Of a DNA stretch of 45,625 nucleotides, positions 31,458-38,811 are shown one piece after another. Source of the stretch: Desulfacinum sp. (lineage in GTDB: Bacteria > Desulfobacterota > Syntrophobacteria > Syntrophobacterales > DSM-9756); contig JACIYN010000022.1 of NCBI GenBank assembly GCA_014359885.1, forward strand, positions 1 through 45,625, written 5' to 3'. Numbering within the stretch: position 1 is the stretch's first letter; each line of letters opens with the position of its first letter. Under the pieces are notes generated by a model. It was not told the origin of the DNA and searched no databases. It worked only from the letters and a program-made list of their open reading frames with translations. The position numbers and the translations under genes were made by a program.

Positions 31458-31658
31458 ATGAAGCTTAACGTGGTCGAAATTCTTAAAAACCTTCCCAAGA
31501 CCAACTGCAAGGAATGCGGCGAACCCACGTGCACGGCCTTTGCCGCCCGGCTGGCCAAAAAGGACATCGAACTGAAAGCGTGCCCCCCTTTGTTTACCAG
31601 TGAGTATGCAGCGCAACGGGAGGCCTTGGAAAACCTCCTGATGGGGGCCGTCGCGTAG
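31458..31658 (+). CDS. Small stand-alone Fe-S protein (PF04060-like domain)
   Basis: This 66-residue protein is a single [4Fe-4S] domain of the kind at the N-terminus of the corrinoid Fe-S protein large subunit (AcsC/CdhE) and of RnfB. The motif is C17-x2-C20-x4-C25...C42 in NCKECGEPTCTAFAARLAKK and ACPPL. Strong GGAGG precedes ATG 31458; an in-frame start at 31407 lacks one. As a free-standing domain it may be an electron carrier or a cluster donor. Its neighbours give no pathway clue. Confidence 0.88.
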   Translation: MKLNVVEILKNLPKTNCKECGEPTCTAFAARLAKKDIELKACPPLFTSEYAAQREALENLLMGAVA

Positions 31659-31746
31659 GAGCGGCACATCCAGCGGAAAGGATGCGGCAGTGGAAGCGGA
31701 ACCTCGCACCGAGGGGCCTTCGGACTATCCGGAGGCCCCAAACTTT

Positions 31747-31815
31747 TTCGTGATCCGTAGTCCGTAATCCGTAACTCGGGCCAATCTCCCCCGACCCCCC
31801 TTTGGAAAAGGGGGG
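31747..31815 (+). repeat. CCGTAAT heptamers followed by a CCCCCC...GGGGGG hairpin
   Basis: Units TGATCCGTAGTCCGTAATCC (31751-31770) form a short array on the plus strand, 90 bases behind the Fe-S gene. CCCCCCTTTGGAAAAGGGGG follows at 31795-31815. This gap between convergent genes shows nothing coding. Confidence 0.65.
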
Positions 31816-31837
31816 AGACCGCCTCCCGCCCTCCACG

Positions 31838-31915
31838 CCTCACGATTTACGATTTACGATTTACGGTTCACGGATCACGGATTACGGATTACGGATTACG
31901 GATTACGGATCACGG
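31838..31915 (-). repeat. CCGTAAT/ATCGTAA heptamer array at the thioredoxin-HEAT gene stop
   Basis: On the minus strand the array starts about six codons before the stop and encodes the last residues SVIRNP. TAA 31898-31896 is in one of the CCGTAAT units. About ten units follow, grading into AATCGTA. All frames are stopped. Confidence 0.85.
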
Positions 31916-32888
31916 AACCAAGTTTTTCCATGGCTTCCCGGGCAACCTCCAAGAGATCGGGGCCGGGGGTGTGTTCTTTCAGCCAGCGTTCCAAGACCCC
32001 TATCCAGGATCGGTCGCCCGCCAGCCCGACGGCGTAGAGAATGTCCCCCTGAACCGATTCCGGAGCCGTTTCCATGCGCTCCCAGAGGGGCGAAAGATAG
32101 GATCGGGCCAGGTCCGGATGCGCTTCCGCCAGATCCTCCAGGACCACCAGGGCGCCCAGTCGCACCGACCATTCCGGATGGGTGAGGACGCGGGGGAAGT
32201 CCTTCCATGCGTGTTCGGATCGAGCCATGAGGCGGGCCACCTCTTGGGCCTTCCCTTCCTTGAGGAGGCGGATGGTGGCCGCGGCCGACAGCTCTCCGCG
32301 GTCTTGGCGGCAGACCACCTCCAGCACTTCCCGGATCTTCACGCGTCCCGTCCATCGGAAATCGTCCCCATGCAGAAGGGTCGGCACGGCCCGAATCCCC
32401 AAAGGGCGGGCCTCTTCAGGAAAAAGGGAGGCATCGATCACACGAACGATCAAGCGGGGGAATGCATAGGGCAGGGGAGCCAGGTCGAAAAGCATGTGGG
32501 CGCAGTGGGGACACTGGGCAGTAACGTAAAGGGTCAGCTCCCTGGGGCTTTCCAATGTGTCCAGCAAGGAGAACAGGTCGGGGTCAACGGCCGGCGGTGT
32601 CTTCTGTCCGCTGAGGGCCAGGATCTCCAGGAAGGGCCGCAATTCGGCTCCTGCGGGGATCCCGTGAAAGATCCACCCGGAACCCACCAGGATCGCCGGA
32701 AGGTCCCGGACCTCCCTCTCGGAGATCTCCACCGTTAGACCGGGAACCATGCGGGCCAGCTCCCGGGCGAAATCCACCAGGTCCGAGCTTCTTTCATCCA
32801 GCGTCTTTTCCACGGTCAGATGGACGGGAGCCGTCACATGGCCACTCCACGCCCGCACCGTCTCCTTTTCCCGCTCACCCCATTTCAT
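31896..32888 (-). CDS. Thioredoxin-like (PDO-type) protein with C-terminal HEAT-like repeats
   Basis: This 330-residue protein appears to have two thioredoxin-like folds. The first (about residues 15-90) lacks a CxxC. The second (about 112-205) carries C126-P-H-C129 in YVTAQCPHCAHM and the cis-Pro segment RAVPTLL, the layout of archaeal/bacterial protein disulfide oxidoreductases. Residues about 210-325 are helical repeats of HEAT type (HPEWSVRLGALVVLEDLAE, VQGDILYAVGLAGDRSWIGV). No signal peptide is seen, so it is likely cytoplasmic. A redox sensor or scaffold is a fair guess. The C-terminus is encoded by a repeat array. Confidence 0.8.
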   Translation of the reverse strand: MKWGEREKETVRAWSGHVTAPVHLTVEKTLDERSSDLVDFARELARMVPGLTVEISEREVRDLPAILVGSGWIFHGIPAGAELRPFLEILALSGQKTPPAVDPDLFSLLDTLESPRELTLYVTAQCPHCAHMLFDLAPLPYAFPRLIVRVIDASLFPEEARPLGIRAVPTLLHGDDFRWTGRVKIREVLEVVCRQDRGELSAAATIRLLKEGKAQEVARLMARSEHAWKDFPRVLTHPEWSVRLGALVVLEDLAEAHPDLARSYLSPLWERMETAPESVQGDILYAVGLAGDRSWIGVLERWLKEHTPGPDLLEVAREAMEKLGSVIRNP

Positions 32889-32913
32889 GGCGCCCCTTTC
32901 CTCTCTCCTCCTC

Positions 32914-32967
32914 GTCCATCACTCATCACTCATCACCCATTACCCATCACCCGTCACTCGTCACTCC
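32914..32967 (-). repeat. GGGTGAT/GAGTGAC heptamer array at the radical SAM gene stop
   Basis: On the minus strand the array encodes the last residues VTSDG and the TGA (32949-32947) and continues for about six more units of GGGTAAT, GGGTGAT and GAGTGAT. It lies between the radical SAM gene and the thioredoxin-HEAT gene. Confidence 0.85.
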
Positions 32968-34080
32968 TCCCATGATGCCCATCCGCGTTCTCACGGCGTC
33001 GTCCAACATCCTGGGCAATCCTCCCCTCTCTGCGGGTTCGAAGCCAAAGACTTTCCGCCAGATCCAGGGCCCTTCCATGCAAAGATAGACGCACAAGTCC
33101 GGGTCCCAGCGCCGCAGGGCTTCCACCATCTCGGCGTAGAGTTCCAGGCGGATGTCTCGAAAGTAGCGGAGTTTTCCGTCCAGCCCGCGGATGAATTCCC
33201 CGGTGGTGATGCGGGTGCGCGGGTGGTTCTTGGCGATGATGGCCTTGAGTTCCGGCATGAAGCGAAAGGCCCCCAGGCTGATCCACACCACGCGGGAAGG
33301 GGCCACGGCATTAAAGAGGGCGTCCAGGGTTTTCCGGTAGCCTTCGCGCCGGCCCGGAGTGTCCATCAGGGGGTCGAAGTGGAATCCCAGGTAGTAGCCC
33401 CACTGGGCGCACTTTCGGGCGGCTTCCAGGCGCGCCTTCAGAGATGCGGCCTTGGGTTCCTCCCGGCGGATCACCTCCTCGGCGTTCAGAGACCAGGAGA
33501 TGATGGTGTGGCCGCCGTGGGGCAGGTCTTTCAGCTGGTCCACGTGGGCGGTCTTGGTCTTGAGTTCCAGGACGGCGTTGGGGTGCCGGGCGAACAGGGG
33601 CACCAGGTCCCGGGATAGCCCCGTCCAGGGGTCCAGCAGCAGGGAGTCGGTGAACTCCCCGGTTCCCACCCGGTGGAGACGGTCGGGGCTCCGGGCCAGT
33701 GTCTCGTCCACCTCACGGAGCAGATCGTCGATGTTCCCGAAAAGCCTCAGGTTGGGCTGGTCCAGGTAGGCCTGAAGGATGCAATAGGTACAGTCGATGG
33801 TGCACTGGGTGCCGAAGTGAAGGATCTGGTAGCCGCAGCAATCATAGACGCGGGTTCCGGGGCATGGCCTCCAGAACCGGCCCTTGAAGTGCACCACCTC
33901 CAGAAGACCCCGCACCCGGGAGGACGCCGGCGGGACGGAATCCACTTCCTGGAAACGGGCGTGGGGCAGCCGCTCCCGGAGCCTTTGCACCAGGGGGCTT
34001 CGGCGGACCGCCTTTTCCACCAAGACCGTGCGGATGGCCAACTGGGTCCTGAACGGCCCGGTTTTTTCATCGGGTTTCAT
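32947..34080 (-). CDS. Spore photoproduct lyase-like radical SAM protein
   Basis: This 377-residue protein has the radical SAM motif C93-x3-C97-x2-C100 (FGTQCTIDCTYC). It is preceded by CPGTRVYDCCGYQILHF, a block typical of spore photoproduct lyase (SplB) family proteins, and followed by TGEFTDSLLLD and ISWSLNAEEVIRREEP. The true lyase repairs the thymine dimer of UV-irradiated spores. Nothing here indicates sporulation, so this is more likely an SPL-family repair or modification enzyme. The likely start is ATG 34080. It pairs with the ParB-like gene upstream. Cys141-type hydrogen donors of the true enzyme could not be placed with confidence. Confidence 0.85.
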   Translation of the reverse strand: MKPDEKTGPFRTQLAIRTVLVEKAVRRSPLVQRLRERLPHARFQEVDSVPPASSRVRGLLEVVHFKGRFWRPCPGTRVYDCCGYQILHFGTQCTIDCTYCILQAYLDQPNLRLFGNIDDLLREVDETLARSPDRLHRVGTGEFTDSLLLDPWTGLSRDLVPLFARHPNAVLELKTKTAHVDQLKDLPHGGHTIISWSLNAEEVIRREEPKAASLKARLEAARKCAQWGYYLGFHFDPLMDTPGRREGYRKTLDALFNAVAPSRVVWISLGAFRFMPELKAIIAKNHPRTRITTGEFIRGLDGKLRYFRDIRLELYAEMVEALRRWDPDLCVYLCMEGPWIWRKVFGFEPAERGGLPRMLDDAVRTRMGIMGGVTSDG

Positions 34081-34098
34081 GATCACCGCGCAATCAGC

Positions 34099-34170
34099 GG
34101 GCGGGGATGAACCCCGCCCCTACTCAACAGGTTCATCTGCCTTCGATAGGGGCGGGCTTTGCACCCGCCC
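34099..34170. repeat. Two adjacent GGGCGGG palindromes at the ParB-like / radical SAM boundary
   Basis: GGGCGGGG (34099-34106) pairs with CCCCGCCC (34112-34119). GGGCGGG (34150-34156) pairs with CCCGCCC (34164-34170). The second lies inside the 3' coding end of the ParB-like gene and supplies its Gly/Arg/Ser/Pro tail. The first overlaps the gap before the radical SAM start. Confidence 0.7.
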
Positions 34171-35172
34171 GCCGGAACCTCGCGATGGGGAAGAATTGTC
34201 CAACCAAAATTCGAATTCGTCCCAGACGGCCCGCATCCTCGGAGAGCGACAGAAATCCTTGGCCCATGCAAGTTGAGTTTCCAGATCTTCCGGGTCCGTG
34301 AAACTCAGGCGCAGCTCCCACCGATCCCCTTCCAGGTGGGGCGGAGGCGCCAGGACGGCCGTTTCGGGCAGGCGGGCCTCTTCGATTCGTTCCCGGAGGG
34401 CTCGGGTTTTTTGGTAGAGCCTGGGGTAGCGCCATCGGGCCACCAAGTCCCTGACGCGGGCGGTCTTTTCCCGACGGTTCAGTTGGGGAGAACCCGCCAC
34501 GGCCGTGAGCTCTTCCCGTCGCAACAGTTCGTGGAGCGGGCAACCGTCACGGACGGCAACCTCCCGGATCCGCTCCAGGATTTCCATCTGGATGGAGGCG
34601 CTGCATCGCAGGGCATCCAGAAGGGCCAACGCGGCATCCCGGTCCCGATCGCTCCAGGCGGCCAGTAGATAGGCCGCCTTTTCCGAGACCACTTCCCGGG
34701 CGAGAAGCTCCCTGTGGTGGGCCGGCCATCGGCCCACCTGGGTCCAACGCGACACCGCATCGTCCTTCCATGAAAGACCCAGTGCAGGAAAAATCCTGCG
34801 GCGAAGCTCCTGCCGGGAAGCGAGGGGTGCGTACCGGGCGGCGATTTGCACCTTTTCGGCCAGGTTGAGATTCCCCCGAAAGATCTTATCCTCCAGGCGC
34901 CCCTTGAGGATCCGTGCTTCCGGGGTCTGGGACGGATAGACCAAGAACCGGGTTTCCTCCACACCGCTTCGGCGCAACCACTCCATCCTCCGGAAACCGT
35001 CCACCAGAACGAATCGGCCGGATACCCTTTCCCAAACCACCAGCGGGTGGATGAGCCCCACGGTGTTCAGCGATTGGAAGAGAGCGGCATCGTCCTTGAA
35101 ACCGGGAAGGGCGAAGGCCGTGTCCTGGAAATCCACGTCCTCCAGCCGCACCGTCTTCCATTCCAGTTCCAT
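34120..35172 (-). CDS. ParB N-terminal domain-like protein
   Basis: This 350-residue protein has a ParB/Srx-type domain (about residues 5-100). It shows FQSLNTVGLIHPLVVWE, then LVDGFRRMEWLRRSGVEE in the position of the ParB GExRxxA box, and NLNLAEKVQIAARYAPL. A long helical middle follows. The classic GERRxxA nucleotide-binding box is altered to DGFRRME. It is not beside parA, so chromosome partitioning is unlikely. It is encoded immediately upstream of an SPL-like radical SAM protein on the same strand, suggesting a joint DNA-related role. ATG 35172 has GGGGGAG upstream. The tail from about residue 330 is encoded in a palindromic repeat. Confidence 0.78.
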   Translation of the reverse strand: MELEWKTVRLEDVDFQDTAFALPGFKDDAALFQSLNTVGLIHPLVVWERVSGRFVLVDGFRRMEWLRRSGVEETRFLVYPSQTPEARILKGRLEDKIFRGNLNLAEKVQIAARYAPLASRQELRRRIFPALGLSWKDDAVSRWTQVGRWPAHHRELLAREVVSEKAAYLLAAWSDRDRDAALALLDALRCSASIQMEILERIREVAVRDGCPLHELLRREELTAVAGSPQLNRREKTARVRDLVARWRYPRLYQKTRALRERIEEARLPETAVLAPPPHLEGDRWELRLSFTDPEDLETQLAWAKDFCRSPRMRAVWDEFEFWLDNSSPSRGSGGRVQSPPLSKADEPVE

Positions 35173-35200
35173 GACCGCCACTCCCCCATTTCTTCGTTCT

Positions 35201-35273
35201 CTATCCCTTTATCCCTTTATCCCATTACCCCATTACCCCTTTACCCCTTCAATCCTTAATCCTCTAATCCTCC
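35201..35273 (-). repeat. GGATTAA/GGGATAAA array at the purC stop
   Basis: On the minus strand GGATTAGAGGATTAAGGATT crosses the purC stop and encodes its final LED. Units GGGGTAA and GGGATAAA follow, about nine in all. TAA or TAG recurs in nearly every unit. The start is shared in type with the array at 11737. Confidence 0.85.
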
Positions 35274-36163
35274 AACCCTTTCCCCGTGAGCCGCTCCAGG
35301 GCCTCCAGGTACCGGGCCCGGGTGTTGGCCACCACCTCGTCGGGCAGCTCCGGCGCCGGTTGCCCGTCCTTCCAGCCTGAGGCCACCAGGTAGTCGCGCA
35401 GATACTGCTTGTCGAAGCTTTCCGGGTTGGATCCCACCTGGTAGCGGTCGGCGGGCCAGAACCGGCTGGAATCGGGGGTGAGTACTTCGTCGATCAGGAT
35501 GAGTTTCCCGTCCAGAAGGCCGAATTCCAGCTTGGTATCGGCCAGGATGATGCCGCGTTCACGGGCGTGGGCGGCGCCCTTTTGATAGATGGCGAGGGTG
35601 AGATCCCGAACCTGTTCCGCCAGATCCTTTCCGATGAGACGCGCCATCTGGTCGAAGCTGATGTTCTCGTCGTGGGCACCCTTTTCAGCCTTGGTGGAGG
35701 GCGTGAAGATAGGTTCCGGAAGCTGCTGGGCCAGTTGAAGCCCTTCGGGGAGGCGGATGCCGCACACCGCTCCGGTCTTCTGGTAGTCCTTCCAGCCCGA
35801 TCCCACCAGATAGCCGCGGACGATGCATTCCACCGGAAGAGGTTCCGCCTTGCGCACCCACATGGTCCGTCCGGACAATTGCCCTTCGTACGGGCGGCAC
35901 GCTTCCGGAAAACGCCGGGCATCGGTCTCGAGGATGTGATTGGGGACCAGATCCTTAAAGAAATCGAACCAGAAGGCCGACACCTGGGTGAGGATCTTTC
36001 CCTTGTCGGGAATGGGTGTGGGCATCACCACGTCGAAGGCCGAAATCCGGTCTGTCGCGACGATGAGAAGGGAGTCTCCCAGGTCGTAGATGTCCCGCAC
36101 CTTGCCGCGGGAGCGCAGGGTCAGATTGGGAAAACGGGTCTCGAAAACGGCGCTTCCGTTCAT
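35264..36163 (-). CDS. purC: Phosphoribosylaminoimidazole-succinocarboxamide synthase (SAICAR synthetase)
   Basis: This 299-residue enzyme joins CAIR and aspartate with ATP in purine synthesis. Motifs are [55 protein letters not shown] and [14 protein letters not shown]. The length matches the longer PurC class found in deltaproteobacteria and yeast-like forms. AGGAGAATC precedes ATG 36163. It is a single gene, not in a pur cluster. Its last residues and TAG come from a repeat array, so the native C-terminus may have been trimmed or replaced. Confidence 0.97.
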   Translation of the reverse strand: MNGSAVFETRFPNLTLRSRGKVRDIYDLGDSLLIVATDRISAFDVVMPTPIPDKGKILTQVSAFWFDFFKDLVPNHILETDARRFPEACRPYEGQLSGRTMWVRKAEPLPVECIVRGYLVGSGWKDYQKTGAVCGIRLPEGLQLAQQLPEPIFTPSTKAEKGAHDENISFDQMARLIGKDLAEQVRDLTLAIYQKGAAHARERGIILADTKLEFGLLDGKLILIDEVLTPDSSRFWPADRYQVGSNPESFDKQYLRDYLVASGWKDGQPAPELPDEVVANTRARYLEALERLTGKGLED

Positions 36164-36266
36164 ACTCGATTCTCCTGTGTCAATCGGTTTCCTTGGGCAG
36201 GCAGATCATCAGCGCCCTCTTAACACAGGTGCCTCCTTTTGCCCAAGGGCTTTGGGGGATTCCAAG

Positions 36267-36294
36267 TTGACCCTGTTTGCGCCCCTTTGATAAG
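36267..36294 (+). promoter_or_regulatory. Possible sigma70 promoter of the membrane protein-tilS pair
   Basis: TTGACC (36267-36272) and GATAAG (36289-36294) are 16 bases apart, about 50 bases before the gene. The -10 is poor. Confidence 0.35.
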
Positions 36295-36351
36295 GTGCGC
36301 ATAATGGTGTGAGTTCCCAGCAAGGCATCCGAGGTTCGAGTGAAGAAACCC

Positions 36352-37164
36352 ATGGGCACGAACGACAAGAACGGCAGGAAGGCGCCCGGAGGCATCGCGG
36401 CGCTTTTCGATGACTTGGAACGCAAGGAACTTTTCCGAAAGTATCTGATCTTCCTGGCCTGGCTGGAAGTGGCCATCTTTGTGGGCTGCTGGATCTATCA
36501 GCTGGGAACCCGGGGCTACGACCGTTTCGGACCGGTGGAGATCCCCTTTCCGTGGAAGGTCTACTTTCTGGTGGCTTTTCTGGCTCCCGTGGCCGTGACG
36601 TTCCTCATCGGCACCATCGTGGTGGGATTCAACCGCTATTTCGGGGAGCCTGCGGCCGAAGACGGGGACGGATCCGAAGGGGAGGAGCCGGTCGGAAAGG
36701 ATTACGGGAAAACCCATCGGGTCGCCGCCGCCGTGAACTGGCTGCAGAAGCTTCCCTACCTGGGCCTTCTGGTGGTGCTGGCCGCAGGTATCGGGCTGGT
36801 CTACAACCTGGACGTGGTCCTGGACATTGCGGGCCGGGTGGGCGAGCAGACCATCCAGCTTCTTCTCATGGCGGGAGGGGCCATCCTGGGTCTGGCGGCC
36901 TTCTTCGCTTTGGTCTATTTGTTCCTCAACTACAAGCTGCGCAAGCGTTCCATGGAATACCAGTACAAAAGCGAGGTGGCCGAGCGCTACGGGCTTGTCA
37001 TCCTGGAAGACAACACGGTGATCAACCGGGACGGGAAGCTCCTGGTTCGCGGCAGGAAGTGGAAGGACGCCGTCCCGTTGCTGGAAGCCCGAACGGAGCC
37101 GCCTCCTCCGGCATCGCCGAGGGAAGGCCTGCCTTCTTCGCCGTCGCCGGATCTCAACACCTGA
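36352..37164 (+). CDS. Membrane protein of unknown function upstream of tilS
   Basis: This protein of 270 residues (or 274 from GTG 36340) has four hydrophobic segments, near residues 36-50, 68-88, 138-157 and 180-205 counted from ATG. Charged loops include EDGDGSEGEEPVGKDYGKTH between the second and third. The last 60 residues are cytoplasmic and end in a Pro-rich tail. I recognise no family. It ends in TGATG with tilS starting inside its stop, so the two are translationally coupled. The pairing with tilS suggests co-expression but not a shared function. Confidence 0.75.
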   Translation: MGTNDKNGRKAPGGIAALFDDLERKELFRKYLIFLAWLEVAIFVGCWIYQLGTRGYDRFGPVEIPFPWKVYFLVAFLAPVAVTFLIGTIVVGFNRYFGEPAAEDGDGSEGEEPVGKDYGKTHRVAAAVNWLQKLPYLGLLVVLAAGIGLVYNLDVVLDIAGRVGEQTIQLLLMAGGAILGLAAFFALVYLFLNYKLRKRSMEYQYKSEVAERYGLVILEDNTVINRDGKLLVRGRKWKDAVPLLEARTEPPPPASPREGLPSSPSPDLNT

Positions 37165-38681
37165 TGGACCGTCTCCATCCCTTCGAACAGGAAACCGCCG
37201 CCCACATCCAGCGCCATGGCCTGTGCCTCCCCGGAGAAACGATCCTTGTGGCCGTTTCGGGAGGACCGGACTCCACGGCGCTTTTTTGTGCCCTGCTGGC
37301 TCTCCGGCATCTTCTGGGATACGAGCGGCTGGTGGTGGCGCACTTCCATCACGGGCTTCGGGGTTCCGATGCGGATGCGGATGAAAGGTTCGTGGCCGAA
37401 GAAGCCCGGTGCGCCGGGTGCTTTTTCGTCTCCGGCCGGGAGGATGTGGAGGCCTACAGGAAAAGGCAAGGGCGGGGTCTTTCCCTGGAAATGGCCGCCC
37501 GGGAGTGCCGCCGCCGCTTTCTCTTTGCCGAGAGGGAGCGGCTGGGGGCGCATCGGCTGGCCGTGGGACACACGGCGGATGATCAGGCCGAAGAGGTGCT
37601 GCTTCGCCTCCTTCGAGGGACGGGACCGGAGGGCCTGGCCGCCATGAGGCCCAAGACGCCGGAAGGGGTGGTGCGCCCGATCCTTTGGGCGTCCCGCCGG
37701 GATGTGCTGGCCTACCTGGAAGACAAGGGACGGGGCTTCCGGGAGGATGCCACCAATCGGGAACCCATCTGCCGGCGCAATCGGTTGCGGTTGCAGGTTC
37801 TTCCCGCATTGGAAAGGATCTTCCAGGCGGATGTGCGGGCGATTCTCTGCCGCCATGCGGAACTGGCCGCCCGGGATGCGGACTATTGGCGGTGCGTTCT
37901 GGCATCCTTGTGGGACCGGTGCGTTCTGGAAGCAACGGCAGGGAGGGTGGTGCTGGATCGGCGGATCGTGGCCCGGGAACACCCCGCCGTGCGCGGTCGA
38001 ATCCTTCGCAAGGCTCTGGAACATGTGGGCCTGAGCTGGGGCCTTTCCATGGAGCACGTGGAAAACGTCCAACGCCTGGTGACGGACTCCCAGTCGGGCC
38101 GGGCGGTGGTGCTGCCCAAGGGGGTTCGGGTGGCCGTTGAAGGAAACCGCGTGGTGGTGGCCTCCCCCGGAGAAGCGCCTTTTCCCGGAGAAGTTTCAGT
38201 CCGGGAACCCGTGCCGATGGAGGGGCCCGGGGAGTACATGTGGGGGCCGTGGCGGATCCGGCTGACGCGGGCGGAAGATCTCCCGCCGCCCGGTCCGGGC
38301 CGGGAACGGAAGATCCGGGAATGTGGACCCTGGACGGCCTACATGGATGCCGAAGCCGTGGCGTGGCCCCTGCAAGTTCGGTCCTTCCGGCCCGGAGACC
38401 GGTTTCGACCCTTGGGCATGGAGGGGACCAAGAAGGTGCACGACCTCCTTGTGGACGCCAAGGTTCCCAAAAGCGAAAGGGCCCTTGTGCCCATCGTCAC
38501 CGACCGCGAAAAGATCTGTTGGATCGCGGGCCGACGCCTGGACCATCGGGTCCGGGTGACGCCCGAGACCCGAAACGCCCTCAAAATCAGCTGCCAAAAA
38601 CTTCCATCGCTTGATTCGCCCGAAGAAGCACCTTTTGGCGGCGACCGTTCCCGGGAGTTTGCCCCAAAATGCTGGGACTGA
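37164..38681 (+). CDS. tilS: tRNA(Ile)-lysidine synthase
   Basis: This 505-residue enzyme converts C34 of tRNA-Ile2 to lysidine so that it reads AUA. The PP-loop SGGPDS (residues 32-37) is followed by VVAHFHHGLRG, AVGHTADDQAEEVLLRLLRG and REDATNREPICRRNRLRLQV, all standard. The C-terminal TilS domains include FRPGDRFRPLGMEG and KKVHDLLVDAKVPKSERA. The start overlaps the upstream stop by one base. It is somewhat longer than average, with a tail of about 25 residues after the last recognisable block. Confidence 0.95.
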   Translation: MDRLHPFEQETAAHIQRHGLCLPGETILVAVSGGPDSTALFCALLALRHLLGYERLVVAHFHHGLRGSDADADERFVAEEARCAGCFFVSGREDVEAYRKRQGRGLSLEMAARECRRRFLFAERERLGAHRLAVGHTADDQAEEVLLRLLRGTGPEGLAAMRPKTPEGVVRPILWASRRDVLAYLEDKGRGFREDATNREPICRRNRLRLQVLPALERIFQADVRAILCRHAELAARDADYWRCVLASLWDRCVLEATAGRVVLDRRIVAREHPAVRGRILRKALEHVGLSWGLSMEHVENVQRLVTDSQSGRAVVLPKGVRVAVEGNRVVVASPGEAPFPGEVSVREPVPMEGPGEYMWGPWRIRLTRAEDLPPPGPGRERKIRECGPWTAYMDAEAVAWPLQVRSFRPGDRFRPLGMEGTKKVHDLLVDAKVPKSERALVPIVTDREKICWIAGRRLDHRVRVTPETRNALKISCQKLPSLDSPEEAPFGGDRSREFAPKCWD

Positions 38682-38737
38682 ACGCGTTTCTCGTCGCGCG
38701 GCCCGCCACTCCCACACCCCGTTCCCGGTCCTTGCCG

Positions 38738-38783
38738 TCCGTTCGCGCCCATTCGCGGTTCTCTTTAAGGCCAATGGGCCTTA
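38738..38783. repeat. Short periodic and inverted repeats between convergent tilS and fdhA
   Basis: TTCGCGCCCATTCGCGG (near 38741-38758) is of the 9-nt periodic type. TAAGGCC (38766-38772) and GGCCTTA (38777-38783) form a seven-base hairpin. Neither strand has a T run, so terminator function is doubtful. Confidence 0.4.
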
Positions 38784-38811
38784 TCGGCCCGCTCGACGGA
38801 GTGGACGCCCC

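Noticed and set aside
31838..31915. Heptamer arrays as CRISPR
   Set aside because: Units are 7-8 bases without spacers, and no cas genes are present.
34120..35172. ParB-like gene as chromosome partition parB
   Set aside because: No parA neighbour, altered nucleotide box and no clear parS-binding helix-turn-helix.
38766..38783. TAAGGCC hairpin as terminator of tilS or fdhA
   Set aside because: No T run follows on either strand; listed only as an inverted repeat.
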